Shown here in pieces: positions 32,054 through 45,726 of a DNA stretch of 64,000 bases. The DNA is taken from the NCBI GenBank assembly GCA_019915015.1, contig JAHBBC010000046.1:111248-175247 (forward strand), given 5' to 3'. The stretch is from Auriscalpium vulgare. Lineage: Eukaryota > Basidiomycota > Agaricomycetes > Russulales > Auriscalpiaceae. The notes beneath the pieces were generated by a model. The model made no database searches. It saw only the letters and a list, made by a program, of their open reading frames with translations, and had not been told where the DNA came from. The position numbers and the translations under genes are program-made. Each line of letters begins with the position of its first letter. Within the stretch, counting starts at the first letter, position 1.

Positions 32054-35000
32054 GAGAAGCAGTTGACCCGGGTATTACAGCGTCGACGAGTAGGCCGATG
32101 GAGGCTCTCTCGGGGGTATAAGAGCAGAGAAGGTCGCCCGGGATGCAGCGAGAGGGCGTGAGTTCGTGAGGTCGTGAGCAGAGGACAGTTCAAGTTGAAG
32201 TGGCAGCCGCCGACTTCACCGTGTTCGAGGCAGCACGTGACCGCATCCCCTCAGACTTGGTAAGCGATCTCATTGTCTCCTCAATAAGACACACTTCGTC
32301 CAGACTCACCTTCCGCTTCATTCGTTCCGGGCCAGAACACGAGCCTCGCTCTCCCAGAAAATTTCGAACTGTGGACGTATTGCTTTCCCCCCAGAACCAG
32401 TCTCCACGTCCCAGAGTCGTCTGTATCCCGGCTCCGAGAATCGCGAGCATGATCTCGTTCCTGACACTTGGGACTCTCGGTTCTTCGATCATCCGGGCCA
32501 AAGACCTGCAGGATGACAATATTAATCTTCGAGCCCCACTGGTTGGGGTACTTATTATATCCCTCCCACGGCCGGCGATCCTAGATCAGCGTTATGCGCC
32601 TTCCCTCGGTTTCCCGAGCCCTTCCTGGGAGTTGGCTACACGTTCAGTGCGTTAAGCATCCGGCAGTCGTCTTTCCTTGACTGATCTGCTCCGCGTCAAT
32701 CTGAACTTCCTCTCGCAGATGCACCACTTGATTCCCGGTGGAAGTTCTGTCTTGTCGCTGGTTCCTCATGCTCGACAGGTGTTTGATCAGCAACAACGGG
32801 GCAGGAAACACGCGATCTTGCAATTTCTGCTGGTACAGCGGGAAGCCGGCCGGACATTGGATCACCACACAGTCTGTCGTTCCACCAACATGATCAACTG
32901 CTGCCCAGATTGTCTTCCACGCATACGGGCGAAGCGGCAAGATCGACATATGCGTGAACCAGATACGCCTTCCAAGCACAGTCTCCGTGCAACACGCCTT
33001 GGCGAGCCGGACGCACTTTCCATGTTGTCCGGAAAATGTGCCAACAGGACGAAACTTACGGCCCAGGTAACCACTAAAGGGTGGAAGTCTTGCTCACTCC
33101 CAGCCTTCAAACCTCTCGTAGTGGGGAAGCGACCGCCCCAACGACGCTTACATATGGTTGGTACCGTGGACTTTCGACCGTTTGGTGGTACGATGTAAGT
33201 ATACAGCCGTGACCAGTCATACTGTAGAAGATGAATCGCCAGTGCCCATAGCGTAAGCTTCATATTTGTCTGCGCCCATGTGGGAACACGACCGGTGTCC
33301 TAGCCTTTGTGTAAATTCCAGTTCACCGCTCAATCCCACGTTTGTTGTAAGTCTCCTCAGTCGCACCGGAGGACAAGTGGATGTAACGGTATTTGCTAAA
33401 TTGCTTTGCTGCGGAGGCGTCGTGCCTCGGAGGAGCGGAAGAAGCGCAGCTTCTGAATTGAACACAGCCACTGATTGACAGTTTCTATCAAAACGCGCTT
33501 CCGGGCGCCGCTGTCTCCGCGAGCTGTGCATCAACAGGAACGCACAACCGCGCACAACAGGTCAGCATTCCTTGCGGACTCTACCTGAATATTCTAGTTC
33601 CTAATCATCTTGCGCTCTTCTCATAGCCATCACGCAGCTGCCAGTGGCGCCCGATAGCCTGCTGCGGCCTCAGCTGTGACTCATCGCTCTACCGCCGGTT
33701 TGGACTGCTTGGGGCCTGACCAGATTGCTCGTCGATCAAGGCGGAGGATAGTTGTCGACTTGTCCATTTGCGTCGTCGCCAAAGTGCCTCCCACTTGTCT
33801 ATTTGCGTCGTCGCCAACTCCCGGCTGTATGTCCCTCGGCCGAAAAGCCCGGTGCGTGCTGCATGGTGAATCCGGATCTGACATGCATGAAATCGACAGA
33901 GTACGTCGTGCTGAATTCCGGCGCACGCTCGTCTTTGGATCCGGCCCCTATCATTCTGGTGTTGCAACCCGAGGTCACCGTTTTAACGGAAGGGGATGGA
34001 TCAATGCATCACGAGGACCCTTTATCCACCGCTCCCCAAGGCTGTTTTGAATCTAGGCTCCTCGTGCCTATCACCCTGGTGCAACTTAGTCAATGATTGA
34101 CATATGCTGCCAAACGAAACTAGCATCCACCTCATCAAATAGCAGGCGCTGTGGATGGTCGCGTGGGCCTTCTATGCATGATTGATACGGTGCGTGGGTA
34201 TCCCCTGCGATCACGGCGGACTGACATGCGCCTTCCCTACAAGCGCCTTTATGCACCTGTGCGCGAGCTTCGGACCGGTTGGTGTACGGGCGACCATCAC
34301 ATGCTATTTGGCGCCGTTGCTTCATACGCTCGTTGCATACGTATACTGACAACTGACGCGAGACTCACAGTAGCGGGTCAAATTGCTTGACAGAATGAAT
34401 TCTGCTCCCAGACGACGTGCAACACCGACATCGGCGTCAAGGGCAAGTCAAGGGACTCGTAAGTCGCCACAGCGACTCCTCCACGAGCGATCCTGCGAAA
34501 GACGTACAAAAGAGGACCGGCGGTGATGGGGTCTTTGCGCCCCTCGCCGTCCATACCCGTTGCCCAATACATACTTGCCGAGCGCTGTCAAAGTCCAGTC
34601 CAGCCGTTTCTGGTGCCGACGACGGGGCTCACTGGGCATCCCCGGCGTCCATGGATAACACGCATGAAATAATATGCGGGGATTTAGACAACGAGGACGG
34701 ACGATCTGTCAAAGGGAATCTTTCTTCTGCTTCGCGCAACGATCCAGGGAGGATATAGATTTTGAGCAGATCGAAAACGACCAAGTAGAAAATCAGATGG
34801 TGCTAAGTAATACAGTTAGGCGGGTGCCAATGGGTATATTCTATAGACGTATGTACGGTATAGTCCCGGTACACGAAGAGAAGAATGTCGAACGGTAGGG
34901 CGATGATGGGGGAGTACAGGCACTGGATATCATATACAAGGGCGGCTGGCCGCCTGAAGGGCTTCTGTATGCTACACTGCATTAAATAAACGAGGAGAAA

Positions 35001-35107
35001 TGGAGACGTCCAAAGCGTCGATCACGGGCACTAACTCGAGTGGCAACGCAAGCGATGTGTCTGGGTATCCTATCCTGTCCGCACGTTGCGGCGGGGCGCG
35101 CATCGCA
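32054..35107. other. intergenic, no supportable gene
   Basis: About 3 kb upstream of the kinase gene. A plus-strand TATAAG at about 32115 has no recognisable gene behind it. A 26-bp direct repeat lies at 33757-33818. Several short frames occur, none with coherent splicing or motifs. It may be decayed transposon sequence. Confidence 0.35.
33757..33818. repeat. 26-bp direct repeat, period about 36 bp
   Basis: gacttgtccatttgcgtcgt and cacttgtctatttgcgtcgt, both continuing cgccaa, occur twice with two mismatches. Confidence 0.75.
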
Positions 35108-37373
35108 TCAGATGCCTCTGCTTTCCTGCTGTACCTGTCCCAAATAATAGTCTGGCCACGGGGTTGCCGATCAGCGACCTGACGCTTTGGACTGAAGCAC
35201 GAGGGAGATACGTACTAATCAGGGCATACGTAGGCGCAAAGACCGCCATGGTTGCTTGGAGCTGATCGAGAGCCGCGCGCAGCTCCGTGTCACGGTGCGC
35301 AGGAACATGTGCCGGCTCCCCCTGTAAGGAGCGCACAAGCTCATTGATTAGGACGCGGCCGACCGCTGCCCAGATTGTCTGGGGGATGGAGATTAGCGCC
35401 GTTGGGGACAACGGGCATGCACGGCGAGAAGCACGCACTCCCAGGACAGAACTGATGTCGGTAAACTCGTGCACGCGCACGGCCACGTTCGCTCGTAGAA
35501 TTGCCGTGCCGGCGGCAAGGCACTTGGCGCGCGATGCGGTGTTCTGCTGGGCGAAGGCTGAATGGAGCTGCATGGTAGCTGCGTGCGACAGACAGTGAGT
35601 CATGTGCGCGAGGTGCAGCGCTTCGCCGGTGAGGTGGTCGACATTGTCGAGGGGGAAGAGCTGCGTCTTGAACTCCTCGATGCGCGTGTCTACGGACACG
35701 AAGTCTGCGTAGAAAATGTTCATGTTCGGTAACTCTGTATCACGCATGAAGCGAAATACGTTACAAGATATCACTGTGGGATTCGGCGCACCAGGTTTCC
35801 AAGATGAAGCGAGGCGTGTCGCCCGCTCGAACAAAGCAGACGCCTTGCTCATTTGTGTCAATGCACCGTGGTTTTCCCAGGGCCAGCCTGCGTTGATGCC
35901 ACTGAGGAAGTTCCGGACCGTGCCACTTGTCCGCAAGTTGTTATAGATGTGCCCCTAGATACCAGTGCCGTAAGAAGTTAGGTTTTGAGGTAAACCGCTA
36001 GAGGATGTGACACACCCTTTCATATGTTTCCATCTCCAGCGGCCAAGGCGTGTCAATCTGCATCCCGTATGCCTCGATATCGGACATCACCGCAGGCGTG
36101 CCGAATGCGACCGCCCAGCAGCGGTCCATACAGAACATGGCCCAGAATCCGTTGATGCGCTCGCCTTCTTCGGTCTGATCGCGAGGTTCCGGAAGGCTCA
36201 GCTCGACAGGATCGATGAACCGCGAAAAGGCCGGGACGGCTTGTGCGGTGCGTATCTTGTGGAGGCCGCATGACACCGCCAGGGCGGCAGCCGAGTCGGC
36301 TTGATGACGTCCCTCAAAGAAGCGGCCGTTGCGGATGAGATAGTTGGCTAGCAATATCTTCGCTTGAATCGCTTGGAGCACTTGGTGTGTTGGGGTCGTG
36401 GAGACTGCGTTGCCTAACAGCGAGAGCGTGCGCGTCAGAATCGCAGGCTCGACGGCGGACAGATCCTCATTGCGCGAGAAGATGATGCCCCACAGGAAGA
36501 CGGCGTTGAGAAGCGCGGGTAGGGGGCGGCTGGCGTTCCCTTGTGGGAGTAAGGCGGTATGTCGGAAGCGTACTTCGTGGAGGAACCAGGTGCAGCGCGA
36601 CGCGTTTTCGAAGAAAATGTCTAGGCTAAAGCAAAGCGCGTTTTAGCTTGTGCACGCCTGTGAGGTGAGCTAGATGACTGCTCACAGCTCCTGGACGAGC
36701 TGGGCTGGCGGATCGTCGGTCTCCCACCATGCCTTGGGTCTCGTAACGGACGAATGAAGGGAAGGACCGCCCGAGCCTGCGAGCGTTGCTTCGTCTGTCC
36801 ACTGCGACGCGACCTCAAAGGGATTGAGGGATGCGAACTTACCGACGACGGGACTAGACGTGCCAGACGAATGCGAGCCTCTGGACTGGGTTGCGGTGCT
36901 GGTGCTGGGGAAGAGTAATGGCTCGTGAAGAGATATACCCGACGACGGCGAGCCATGCTGTGACTGGTAGTACGTGGAGTGTGGGTCGTGAAGGGTGATG
37001 GATGCGGAGGCGCTGTCGGGATTCTCGAGTTCGTGGATGCGGGCTTCAAGCTGCGTGATGTTCTCCTCGAGGATCTGGGTGCGTGTGCGGCCCTGGCCGT
37101 CCGTGTACTCGCAATCGTCGGACCTATTCGAGCGGCCGCAGGGGCCGCAGACAGGACGGACGCCATCACATTTCTGCAGAGGAAACTATGAGGGACAGGA
37201 AAAGGGGACGGGCAACGGATGACAAACCATTTTGCGCCGTCTGCATGTCAGTGTCATAACCGTCAGCGGTGGGCATGAACGGGCAGTAGCCGGGACACGC
37301 ACCTGCAGTTGAGACAGGCCTTGCCTCTTTGGAGGGTGCCAGAGGTACTGGAGCGCGGGGATGTCGAGGCCAT
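35108..37373 (-). CDS. Zn(II)2Cys6 fungal transcription factor
   Basis: Six exons (37373-37303, 37240-37228, 37173-36686, 36625-36016, 35954-35216, 35151-35108) give 654 residues. The zinc cluster is split by two introns: C20-x2-C23-x6-C30-x6-C37-x2-C40-x8-C49 with RRRKMK as the basic DNA-contact stretch. A short coiled coil (NITQLEARIHELE) follows, then a Ser-rich linker, then the fungal middle homology region: ASRCTWFLHEVRF, LLNAVFLWGIIFS, VSCGLHKI, and INGFWAMFCMDRCWAVAFGTP, the usual signature. The last exon (YYLGQVQQESRGI) was chosen because a 64-nt intron gives a natural end. Reading through would add an unrelated tail. It acts in the nucleus; the target genes are unknown. Confidence 0.9.
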
Positions 37374-40300
37374 GGGGGCGTACGGCGGGGTAGGTGGGAC
37401 AGATACCAAGGATGCGTCGATGATAGGATCCGGCGGCGAGGGGAACAGCGGCGAGTATGATATTTATATATTCTTGGGCATAGAAAAAGCTTAAGAGCCC
37501 CCGCCCGCGCTAAGGAGGCACGCGTGAGGAACGGAGGACTGGTGCGACCGAACGCGGGGAGGTGGTTCGGGACATGCGAGGCATTGGACCGGTTAACCTG
37601 ACGAGGGGTAAACATGAAAGTCATCATCGGGAGCAACACACGCATCGGAGGCCCAATATTCATTCAGATCTCGGGGACGGAGCTGACAAAGCACGACTCC
37701 GGGTGCGCCATTTCCTAGGGCCGATGCACTGCAGTCCGTCCGAGCGTCTTCCCCCCGGCTCATCCACCCTCGAAAACACAAGCATCACGCTTCGTGTCGA
37801 AAGTATCGCCTTCCCCCCGTCGTCGCCACGCCTGGCGGTGTCCAGGGGGCCTGCCCAGTACCGCTCCCAGCCTCGCCGTGGGTCTCCGGCCCTCTGTAGC
37901 CTGATGTCGGATATTTGCGCATCACAAACAAAACACGACCTCACGCTATAAAGTATACAGAAAATACGTTTGGGAACCCCAAAGCCGCGCAATCCTCGGC
38001 GCGTCGCACTGCTCGGTAAAAGAGACATTGCCGTTGTGTTATCGGATTACCATATTCGGCATCGCGCCCGCCCGTGACTCCTACTCAGCCACTCAGCTCA
38101 CGCCCCATGTGTCTCGCCGCCGTTCATTCTGACCACCGTGTCCTGTCCAATCGCACACCAGGGTCGTCGCCACATACAGAGCGGCCAACAGGCTCAGCCA
38201 GCAGGATGTATTTGAAAGGGGTGCTAACGCTAGTCACAGCGGGCTGGCGCCCGTGACCACTGACGAGACAAAGTGTATACGCGAGGATACGTAGGAACGT
38301 CGACCGGCGACATCGAAGATCTTAACCAATTCAGTGAAGGGGAAGGCTAATAATCACCGCTCAGTCCTCAGCGTCCTTTTCGAAGGATATGACGCACGGC
38401 GGGGGTAGCACTTTCCCGATGCTTCTGCAACTCAAAACCGGATGCGGTCCCGCAGCGAAAGCCGGACGTACCGACCCAGACGCCGACATCACAGGCATGG
38501 TCAACGCGTTGGCGGCTCGGACGTTGCGCAACGCTCACCTCGTCAGTGGGAAATTCCGGCAATGGCCACGGCTATTGCGTGCCGGTGAGCCAGGCCCCCG
38601 TCGACTCCTCTCCGATTGACGGCCATCCCAACGGCCATCCCAACAATTCGAGCCATCCATTATGGCTCTTGAAATTTGCGAATCCTCCCATTCAATGACC
38701 TGTCATTCGCCGGTGTCTGCCAAAAAGAGCTGTCGTTGGCGGAGAGACCGTGACAAGCCAGCTGGGCACAGCCACCCCGCCTATCACGATTGAATCTCCC
38801 GATCCGGAGTGGGCAGGCACGTTCAAACGCTGCTTCAATGCTCTCCCTGCAGCAACCCGACTCACATAGAAAAGCCATCCCCTTGAAGAACAAGGTCAGA
38901 GCTGTGCAAGCTGAGTCCATCGCGCATACGACCTGTTCCCCGAGCGCATTGTCGCTCGGAGGAGGCGTGCGGACACCTGCCCCGGCTCCCGACTATCCAT
39001 GCGAGATGAGCGCATCGTCACTGCCCACGCCTCAAGTATAAGTGCGCGCAAAGATGCATCCAATTAAAAGGGCACACCTGCACATTCGACATGCATCCCA
39101 GGCGCAACTGGCCAGTCAAAGCTACGCCCCTCGGTGGCTCGATCTTCACGCCTCGGCGCCGCGCCCATCTAGGTAAGCCAGGGGCGCACTCCTACACGTT
39201 TCAGCCCGTCTCACTGGCACCTGTGACACCCGCCGATCCTTCCAAACATGGCTTCGCGGACGTTGATCCTGAGGCCTGAATACGGGACCAGCGGGCGGCA
39301 GCGAAGGCGGCGACTGCCATACGCGGTGCGCATCGACGCCAGTGCCGCGGTCGGAGCGAGCGGGGGCCGCTCCCCGACACAACGGGGTGCTCTGCGCGCC
39401 TTCGCCACCGGTGAATGTTCGTACCACGACACAAGCTCATGCGCACCTCCGGAGCCGATTTGAGCGCGATTCGCCGTCGACGTTCAGCAGGGAGGGGCAG
39501 AAAACTGCTGGGGCCGCAGGGGCGAGAAATTTGCTCCGTGTCGCGCTAGACGGCGGTCAGTAACGTCGCCGCGAAATGAACTGTCTGAGGGTGCAGGGGT
39601 CAAAATGAGATGCACGCAGAGAAAACGGCCCATGCTTACACGGGTTGGCCTTGTACTCATCGACGCGCCGCATGGCCCGCCGATTTTCTTCCTGGTGAGA
39701 GAACGGCCTATACCCACGGCACGACGATGCCGCAGACAGTGAATAGGCCGGTGGTCTGTGTCGATTAGGGACACGCCATCATGGTAAAAGCAGAGGAGAG
39801 GGAGAAAGCGAAAACTCGGCAACGCAGCACAATCACCTGGCGTCTGTCAAATAACCCGGCACTTGCCTGTCCGCATGCGCCGGAACCGCCATTTATGTCT
39901 GCCCTCGCATACGGGCATGGGGGGGCACGGGCATAAATTATACCGGAACTTATTCCATGACACGAAGACAAAAAAACCGGCCGGTGGACCGCGCAAACGC
40001 CACGAGAGACCGTGACCCCCTGCGACCCTGTCCACCGTGAATAGCTGCCCTCCTGCAAGCTGCGGCAAGGCAAACTCTGCACGCACCGACATCGCCGAAA
40101 ACGCATTACGCTTGATCGGCGAGCGTCGGCGTTGCTGGTGGGAAGTATGCCTGTGCAACGCACCATCGACTTGATCCCGCTGACATCGCAAATTGCGACT
40201 TTAGCGGGAGTCGAGCCGAAAAGTGAGGATAGGGGATGGGGCGTCAGAAGGCGTGGACGGTGTTTCCGGGGAGTCGAGTCGGAGGCCGGGGAGTCGAGTC

Positions 40301-41332
40301 GGAGGCCGGGGGATGCGAAGCGGTTGGCTGCCGCCGCCAGGCAGGCAGTCTGTCAAAGCACACTGCAGGGCCAGCGACCTATAACAAATGACACACGGCA
40401 ATCAGCATTATTTGTCTGCATACGGAACCATCGCCGGCGCTTCTCACCGACACATCCACCATGGTCGTGGGGAGCATCCCAACCGCTTCAGAGAGTGGGT
40501 CTTGTGCAGAGTGGGTCTTTTGCACCAGATGGGCCTATTGTAGCCCGCGGCCGCGGTATGCTGTGCGAAGCATGCCACGCAGAGCCCCTGTTACATATCG
40601 CAGAGCGCGAACATAGAGCGGAAGTGGTGCCGAGATGTCAGGATGGGGGATGAGGCGTTAGAGGGCGAGGACTGTGTTTCCGGGAGATTGGAGCCCGCGG
40701 GATGCGGAGCGGTTGCCCGCAGGGACTGCGAACTTTAGACAAATTACAGACGACGATCAGCACTCTTCGTCTGCATACGGAACTATAGTCGATGATCCTC
40801 ACCACACGTTCATGACGGCCGTGGGGAGCGTTCCAGCCACTCAGTCTCCAGCGAGTCGGTCTTGTGCACCAGATAGGCCTACTGGCGTGCGCCAACCTGA
40901 AGAATCAATGAAGAAACTGCCAGCTGTCGGCATTGCGTGCGTTTCCGCATCTCACCACTGTGCCAGCCACGGCATATAAAAACACATGGAGGGTACGTCC
41001 CGATCATTTGCCATCTTGTCCTATTGGCAACGTGTCCGCTCGTCGGATCGCCACTAGGGCGATTGCTTGCGTGTGGCGCGTTGGCCGGCGTGCCGCGCTC
41101 CCGCGGCCTTGGTATTCGTTCACCTGCAAGTGCTTGTCCGACGCACGCATCATTGAGAAAAAAGGTCTCCCTCTGGTCTCCTTGCTCCTTGTGCAAGCAG
41201 CGCTGGACAGTGACTGGGTACTGTAGTAGGCCGCACGGAAGAGCTAACATCACGTGATACAATTCCTGCAATACAATCTATAACGCGAGAAATCGAAACA
41301 AATCAGAAACCATAGCAAGCGAAAAAAGAGCA
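37374..41332. other. long intergenic region with degenerate repeats
   Basis: About 4 kb between the transcription factor start and the left end of the mobile element. No gene could be built. A plus-strand frame at about 39070-39279 (HTCTFDMHPRRNWP, then YTFQPVSLAPVTP) is mildly protein-like. A diverged duplication is described separately at 40215-40880, with a 20-bp tandem inside it. Confidence 0.35.
40215..40880. repeat. two diverged direct copies of a roughly 250-330 bp sequence
   Basis: Copy 1 is about 40215-40545, copy 2 about 40630-40880. Shared ordered blocks include gatgggg.atg.ggcgt, gtgtttccgggag, gatgcg.agcggttg, ttcgtctgcatacggaac, cgtggggagc.t.cca and gtcttgtgcaccagat.ggcct. Copy 1 holds a perfect 20-bp tandem duplication at about 40270-40309. 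Confidence 0.7.
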
Positions 41333-41358
41333 GTGCCATCAGCAAAATCGAAATATTT
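41333..41358 (+). repeat. left terminal inverted repeat
   Basis: Begins gtgccatcagcaaaa. It pairs with 46815-46843 on the opposite strand, allowing one 3-base gap. Confidence 0.7.
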
Positions 41359-42066
41359 TTATGTAGCATTATAATCGATTATAATGGCCATAATCCGACC
41401 TTTCGCTGTAATGCGCTGGAATCCGGTAGGGGGCATTATAGCCGATAAGCATAATGCTCTTTTGGTTGTGATTCGGCCGCCCTGGTTATGAAACAACGCC
41501 CTGTTTCATAATTCTGCGCTCATATTATAGGGATCCAGCCCACTTTATAATCAATTATCATACAGTGAGGTAGATCATAATCATATCATATTGAGGGCGC
41601 CGTCCACGAGCAGTACAATTATCACAGCTGATTACAATGAACGGGCGGACAAGCATGAGAGCATAGAATACAGCAAGATGATATTGAGGGTACGGTAATA
41701 CAGAGCTAAGTATAGTACGAACTACGGAGTCTCGTGAAAGGGCGGTGCATATATGCGCACGGAGAGTCGCAGAGGATGGGTGGTAGGAGTCGACAAACGT
41801 CGGAGACACTGGAACAGATGTTAGGCACTAAAAAGAGTGAGTGGCGAGTGGCGAGCGTACCTCATAAGCTTATCGGAGTCGTCGCGAGCGTGGGATTGTA
41901 TATGTGCTGTCAGAGTGGAAAGTCGAACTACCACGAGCAGCCGAGACACTGCTGAGAAGCCGACGTCAGCATCGCCAAAGAATTGCCTGCATATATGCGC
42001 TTACCTAGACGTCTGGGGCTTCGAGGCAGAGTACTAGTGATGGGAGCTGGAATTGTCGTCAGTCGT

Positions 42067-42197
42067 ACGCGAGATTGTGAGTGTGCGAGGGGACTCGCCT
42101 GCAGAGCTTAGCAATCGAAGAGAGACCCGGTCGGCAGTCGTGGCACGCGAGATTGTGAGTGCGAGGGGACTTGCCTGCAGAGCTTAGCAATCAAAGA
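42067..42197. repeat. tandem direct repeat inside the element
   Basis: Two copies of about 52 bp, starting cgcgagattgtgagtg and ending gagcttagcaatc, about 78 bp apart and nearly identical (one small indel, two substitutions). Confidence 0.8.
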
Positions 42198-43272
42198 TAA
42201 ACCAGCTGCAGACATGAGATCAGGCAGCGGAGACACGGGCAGATGGGTCCTTGCGGGATGAGGGAGGGAGGGAAGGGGCATTGAGACAACGAATGCGCTC
42301 CACGGTCTTATGTATACGTGAGGAGCGGAGTTTAAAAGCGCGACGCGACGCGTCTTGCCCTTCGCATCGCCCAAGTCCTACTTTGCACGCCCCTACACCC
42401 GCGTCCCACCCAAACTGTCCCTCATGCCTGCCAAACAGGCTGCCGACGCTTTACTCGCTCCGCCGCTCGGTTCTCCTTTCCCCCTTGCAACTTCCTCTCC
42501 CGGAAGAAAATAGCAGCAACTCACACTGGGCCATCCGAAAAGCTCGACCCAGTCGCAGGAACGATCGCGAAGACTTGACGACAAGGTGTGTCTCGCGACG
42601 ACGATGTCGCTCTTGTGACTGATTGTCGCGTCTTGTAGCCATAATAGCACGGTCTCACGCAAGTCCTCAGCCTTCTGTTGCAACAATCTCGTCCGCGACT
42701 CGAAGTCCGGCGCTGGGGTTGGAAGTCGCCGAGCTCTGACGTGCGCATTCCGCGCCGCCGTCGCGTCCACAATGCGCCGAGCAACGCAATGAGGTGCGTT
42801 CAAGGCTTGAGATCCGTGCGTCAACACTCTGCTGACATTTTTGCAGCGCTCTCTCAGAACCAGCCAAATTTCGTGACGCTGTCGAGCGTCCGCGGATGCA
42901 ACATTGTCATCGCCTTACTGTACCCCCGCCAACTGCGCTGAATAGAGGCGCCTCAGGCTGTGCGAGACAAGGAGCTGTCCAGCCCTGGCCTCGCGCTTGC
43001 CGCTACGACACCGCATCAAGACGGCGCGTCCCGTTCTTCCGCACTTTTTGCTCGACCACGGCTAGCGCAAGTGTGCAGGAGGCCGCGCAGAGCAAATTAC
43101 ACCAGCGAGGGCAGCATCCCCGTGCGAGTCAGCTCAGCGTGGCTTCGCGCTTGAGCTGCCGACACTGGGCACGACAAGGTGCGTAATGCAGCGCGCGCTA
43201 CGCATCCTCGGCGATCCGCTGACACTTACACCTGTGCAGCGCTACTTTGCTGCCGCCACCCCCGTTTCCAGT

Positions 43273-44083
43273 GTTCTGAGACAGACGTTCTGCTCATGGA
43301 GTTCGGCGCCGACCTGGAGATACCAGACGCGGACGGGACAAAGCTCTCTAGCAGATACATGTCGAGCGGGCCGCAGATCGCTGCTGCGGTGCGCAAATGG
43401 CTGCGCGCGGGGGCGGGCGAGAGGGCCCCGCACGAGAGCATGGCATGCGCCGCGTGCGGCAAGACCCAGGGCTCGCTCAAGCTGTGCGGTGCCTGCCATT
43501 CCGTGCTTTACTGCACGGCCGCCTGCCAAAGTACATCCCACCTACCCTTTCAATATAAGCGCGACGACTCATAAGTGCGATAGAAAGACACTGGAGGAAG
43601 CACAAACCGTCCTGCCAGTCCTTCTCGACAAAGAATATTGTGGCCATCAAGCCCATGCACATCGACAGCGCGAGCATCGTGCCCTCTGCTCTTGTCATCC
43701 GCGCGTTCACTGGCTGGCGCGAGCCGCCCTCCGAGAGCGAGACGCGCGGTCAGCGCGGGCAGCCGAAGCGATACCCGAAGAGCCTGGTGGTGAAGGTACA
43801 GGTGCCCGATGGCACGGGCGACCTGCTGATATTCAGCAAGAAGCGCGAGTTCGTGTGCTACGTCACACACGAGAGCGGCGCGGCGGCGTATGACTGTGTC
43901 GCGGCCGAACAGGGCTATCGCAGGCACTCAGCCGTTCTGCGCGCGTCCAGCACGAATCCGCCACGGCCACGCTGTGTCCAGCGTTCACAGAGATCACACG
44001 GCCCTTGCAGTCACGCAGCTGCCCGTGGTTCCCCTGCGAGCGTCCAACGCGAGTCGTGGCCGCCATGCCCGCGTGCAGGATAG
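43273..44083 (+). pseudogene. captured ankyrin-MYND zinc-finger gene fragment
   Basis: An ankyrin-like segment (DVLLMEFGADLEIPDADGT) leads into an intact-looking MYND finger: CAAC, CGAC, YCTAAC and HWRKHKPSC. It is split by a 53-nt intron (43531-43583) whose removal joins CQ to KRHWRKH in frame. Downstream are NIVAIKPMHID and SLVVKVQVPDGTGDLL, then decaying sequence to a stop at 44083. Upstream ankyrin exons are broken (HFLLDHG remains near 43050). MYND fingers mediate protein contacts, usually with Pro-rich partners. The finger itself looks preserved. Complete family members have several ankyrin repeats, which are absent here. Confidence 0.7.
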
Positions 44084-45169
44084 AAACAGCCACCTTGCAT
44101 GTGTCGGGTGATCGGACCGACCGTGCATCAAAGTGGATAGCAATTGTTGAGTATGTTTCTCATGCTCCTCGCGTGCGGCCAGACTGGCCTGATATATTTT
44201 CTAGGACAGTCTTGTGATAGCAGCTTGCCTCATCACAGGAAACAGGAGCAGATCGTGCTGCATAGTACACTCACCACAGCCGTCGCAGCACTCCTTGGGT
44301 CAAGTCGTGGACCGTGAATCCAATGCATAGCTCGCCAGTGAGCTTTTCTTCCTTGTCATGCCCGGATCAAAAGCTCATGGCGTGCTGCTTTCAGGTACAA
44401 ATTCGCCCTGCACTCGATGCAGCGTCTCGCAGCCCGCTGTGCAGATTATGCCGGCCGCGGCGCTGCAGTCGGTCGGTCGCCGTGGCCGTCTGCCAACTTT
44501 AGGTGCTGTCGCTGCGTGGCAGGGATCGCTCAACGGTACGCCTCGCACCTCTTTACTATTGTGTGTGCTAAGCTGACGGATTGCGCCGTAGATGGGTGAC
44601 CAGACCGCTCTCGCAGGCACGCAGGCGTCCATGGATGCCCTACTACCACGCGTCTACGTTCCGCCGCCACACCGCCTGGACGAGGAGTCCGAGTGGACGG
44701 CGTCCCCAGGTGACATCACTGAAGCAATTGGCGATGCATGTGCGAGCAGCACAGTTGTCCTTATGCTGCTCGTTGAGTCCTGACGAGGTCTACCAGTCGA
44801 ACCAGGCTGTACTGGCGCGATGCGCGCCCGTTCATCTCCTTCAAGTAGCTCCTTGTACTCTGTATCCAAGGGATTCACCGGCGAGGGCGGCTACTTCGAG
44901 GCCACGAACGTCGGCGACGCGGCAAGTCGGCCTCATGTACAAGACGGTCTCCGTCGGGCGCTCGTGGGTCCAGATCGGCATCGACTGCATGGTGTGACCG
45001 CCCAAGTCCGGCTACAGGAGCTACCCGCTCTAACAGAAGGAGACGGAGGGGACGCACCATCACAGGCACACATCCGTTCTGTGCGCATCGAGCGAGGCCC
45101 CACCGCTCACGCCGTATTCCGATATATTGCAGCTCCGCAGTCGTCCGTGCGCCCTGCGCACATCTCACG

Positions 45170-45490
45170 CAACTCGGACGCCGCCATGCTCACGTCCATG
45201 ATGGGAGCAACAGCCGCATTGAGCATCTCGGGCTCAGCGAAGACGGAATGGATAGACCTTGTGGTAGAATTGGTGAGTCATCTACATTTTCTGAATCCGA
45301 CAATGAGCTTACTTTGCGGGTGCCGAGCAGACCGCGCTGCAAAAGTACGGCGGGACCGTTTCCCTTGGCTTCCATGCCGACGTCTTTGCATCCAGGCGCC
45401 AGACCGTCACAGCCCCCCAACTCCTGACTGCGGCGCCCGCCGGCCCCCCAGCTCCACATCCTGATCATGAACCACGACGCGCATGTGAAT
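45170..45490 (+). pseudogene. unidentified captured gene fragment with an intron
   Basis: A coding-like segment (TEWIDLVVEL) ends at a donor, and a 67-nt intron (about 45273-45339, GTGAGT to GAGCAG) follows. After it the frame resumes as TALQKYGGTVSLGFHADVF. Reading stays open for about 40 more codons. I do not recognise the protein. Its spliced structure suggests capture of a genomic, not reverse-transcribed, piece. Confidence 0.45.
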
Positions 45491-45726
45491 CTCACCACAG
45501 TCCCTAATTGAGGGGTCCGCACGGTCCTCAGAGTCCTCCCGCACCATGCCTGGCGATCAGTGATGCGCACAATGGTCGCGGCGCTGTATTCAATCTTGCG
45601 TCGGAAGGCGCAACGGACTGATGCTGTCGCTGCTCGGGGTTCCTTTTTAATGCACGGTACGTCTTGCTTCGCCTTGATAGTCAATTTATGTGTGCTAGAC
45701 TGACAGAGTGCGCGTGTTCTTCTAGG

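Noticed and set aside
41366..41387. Near-palindromic gcattataatcgattataat motif as a replication origin
   Set aside because: A version of it recurs at the other end of the inferred mobile element, so a subterminal transposon motif explains it better.
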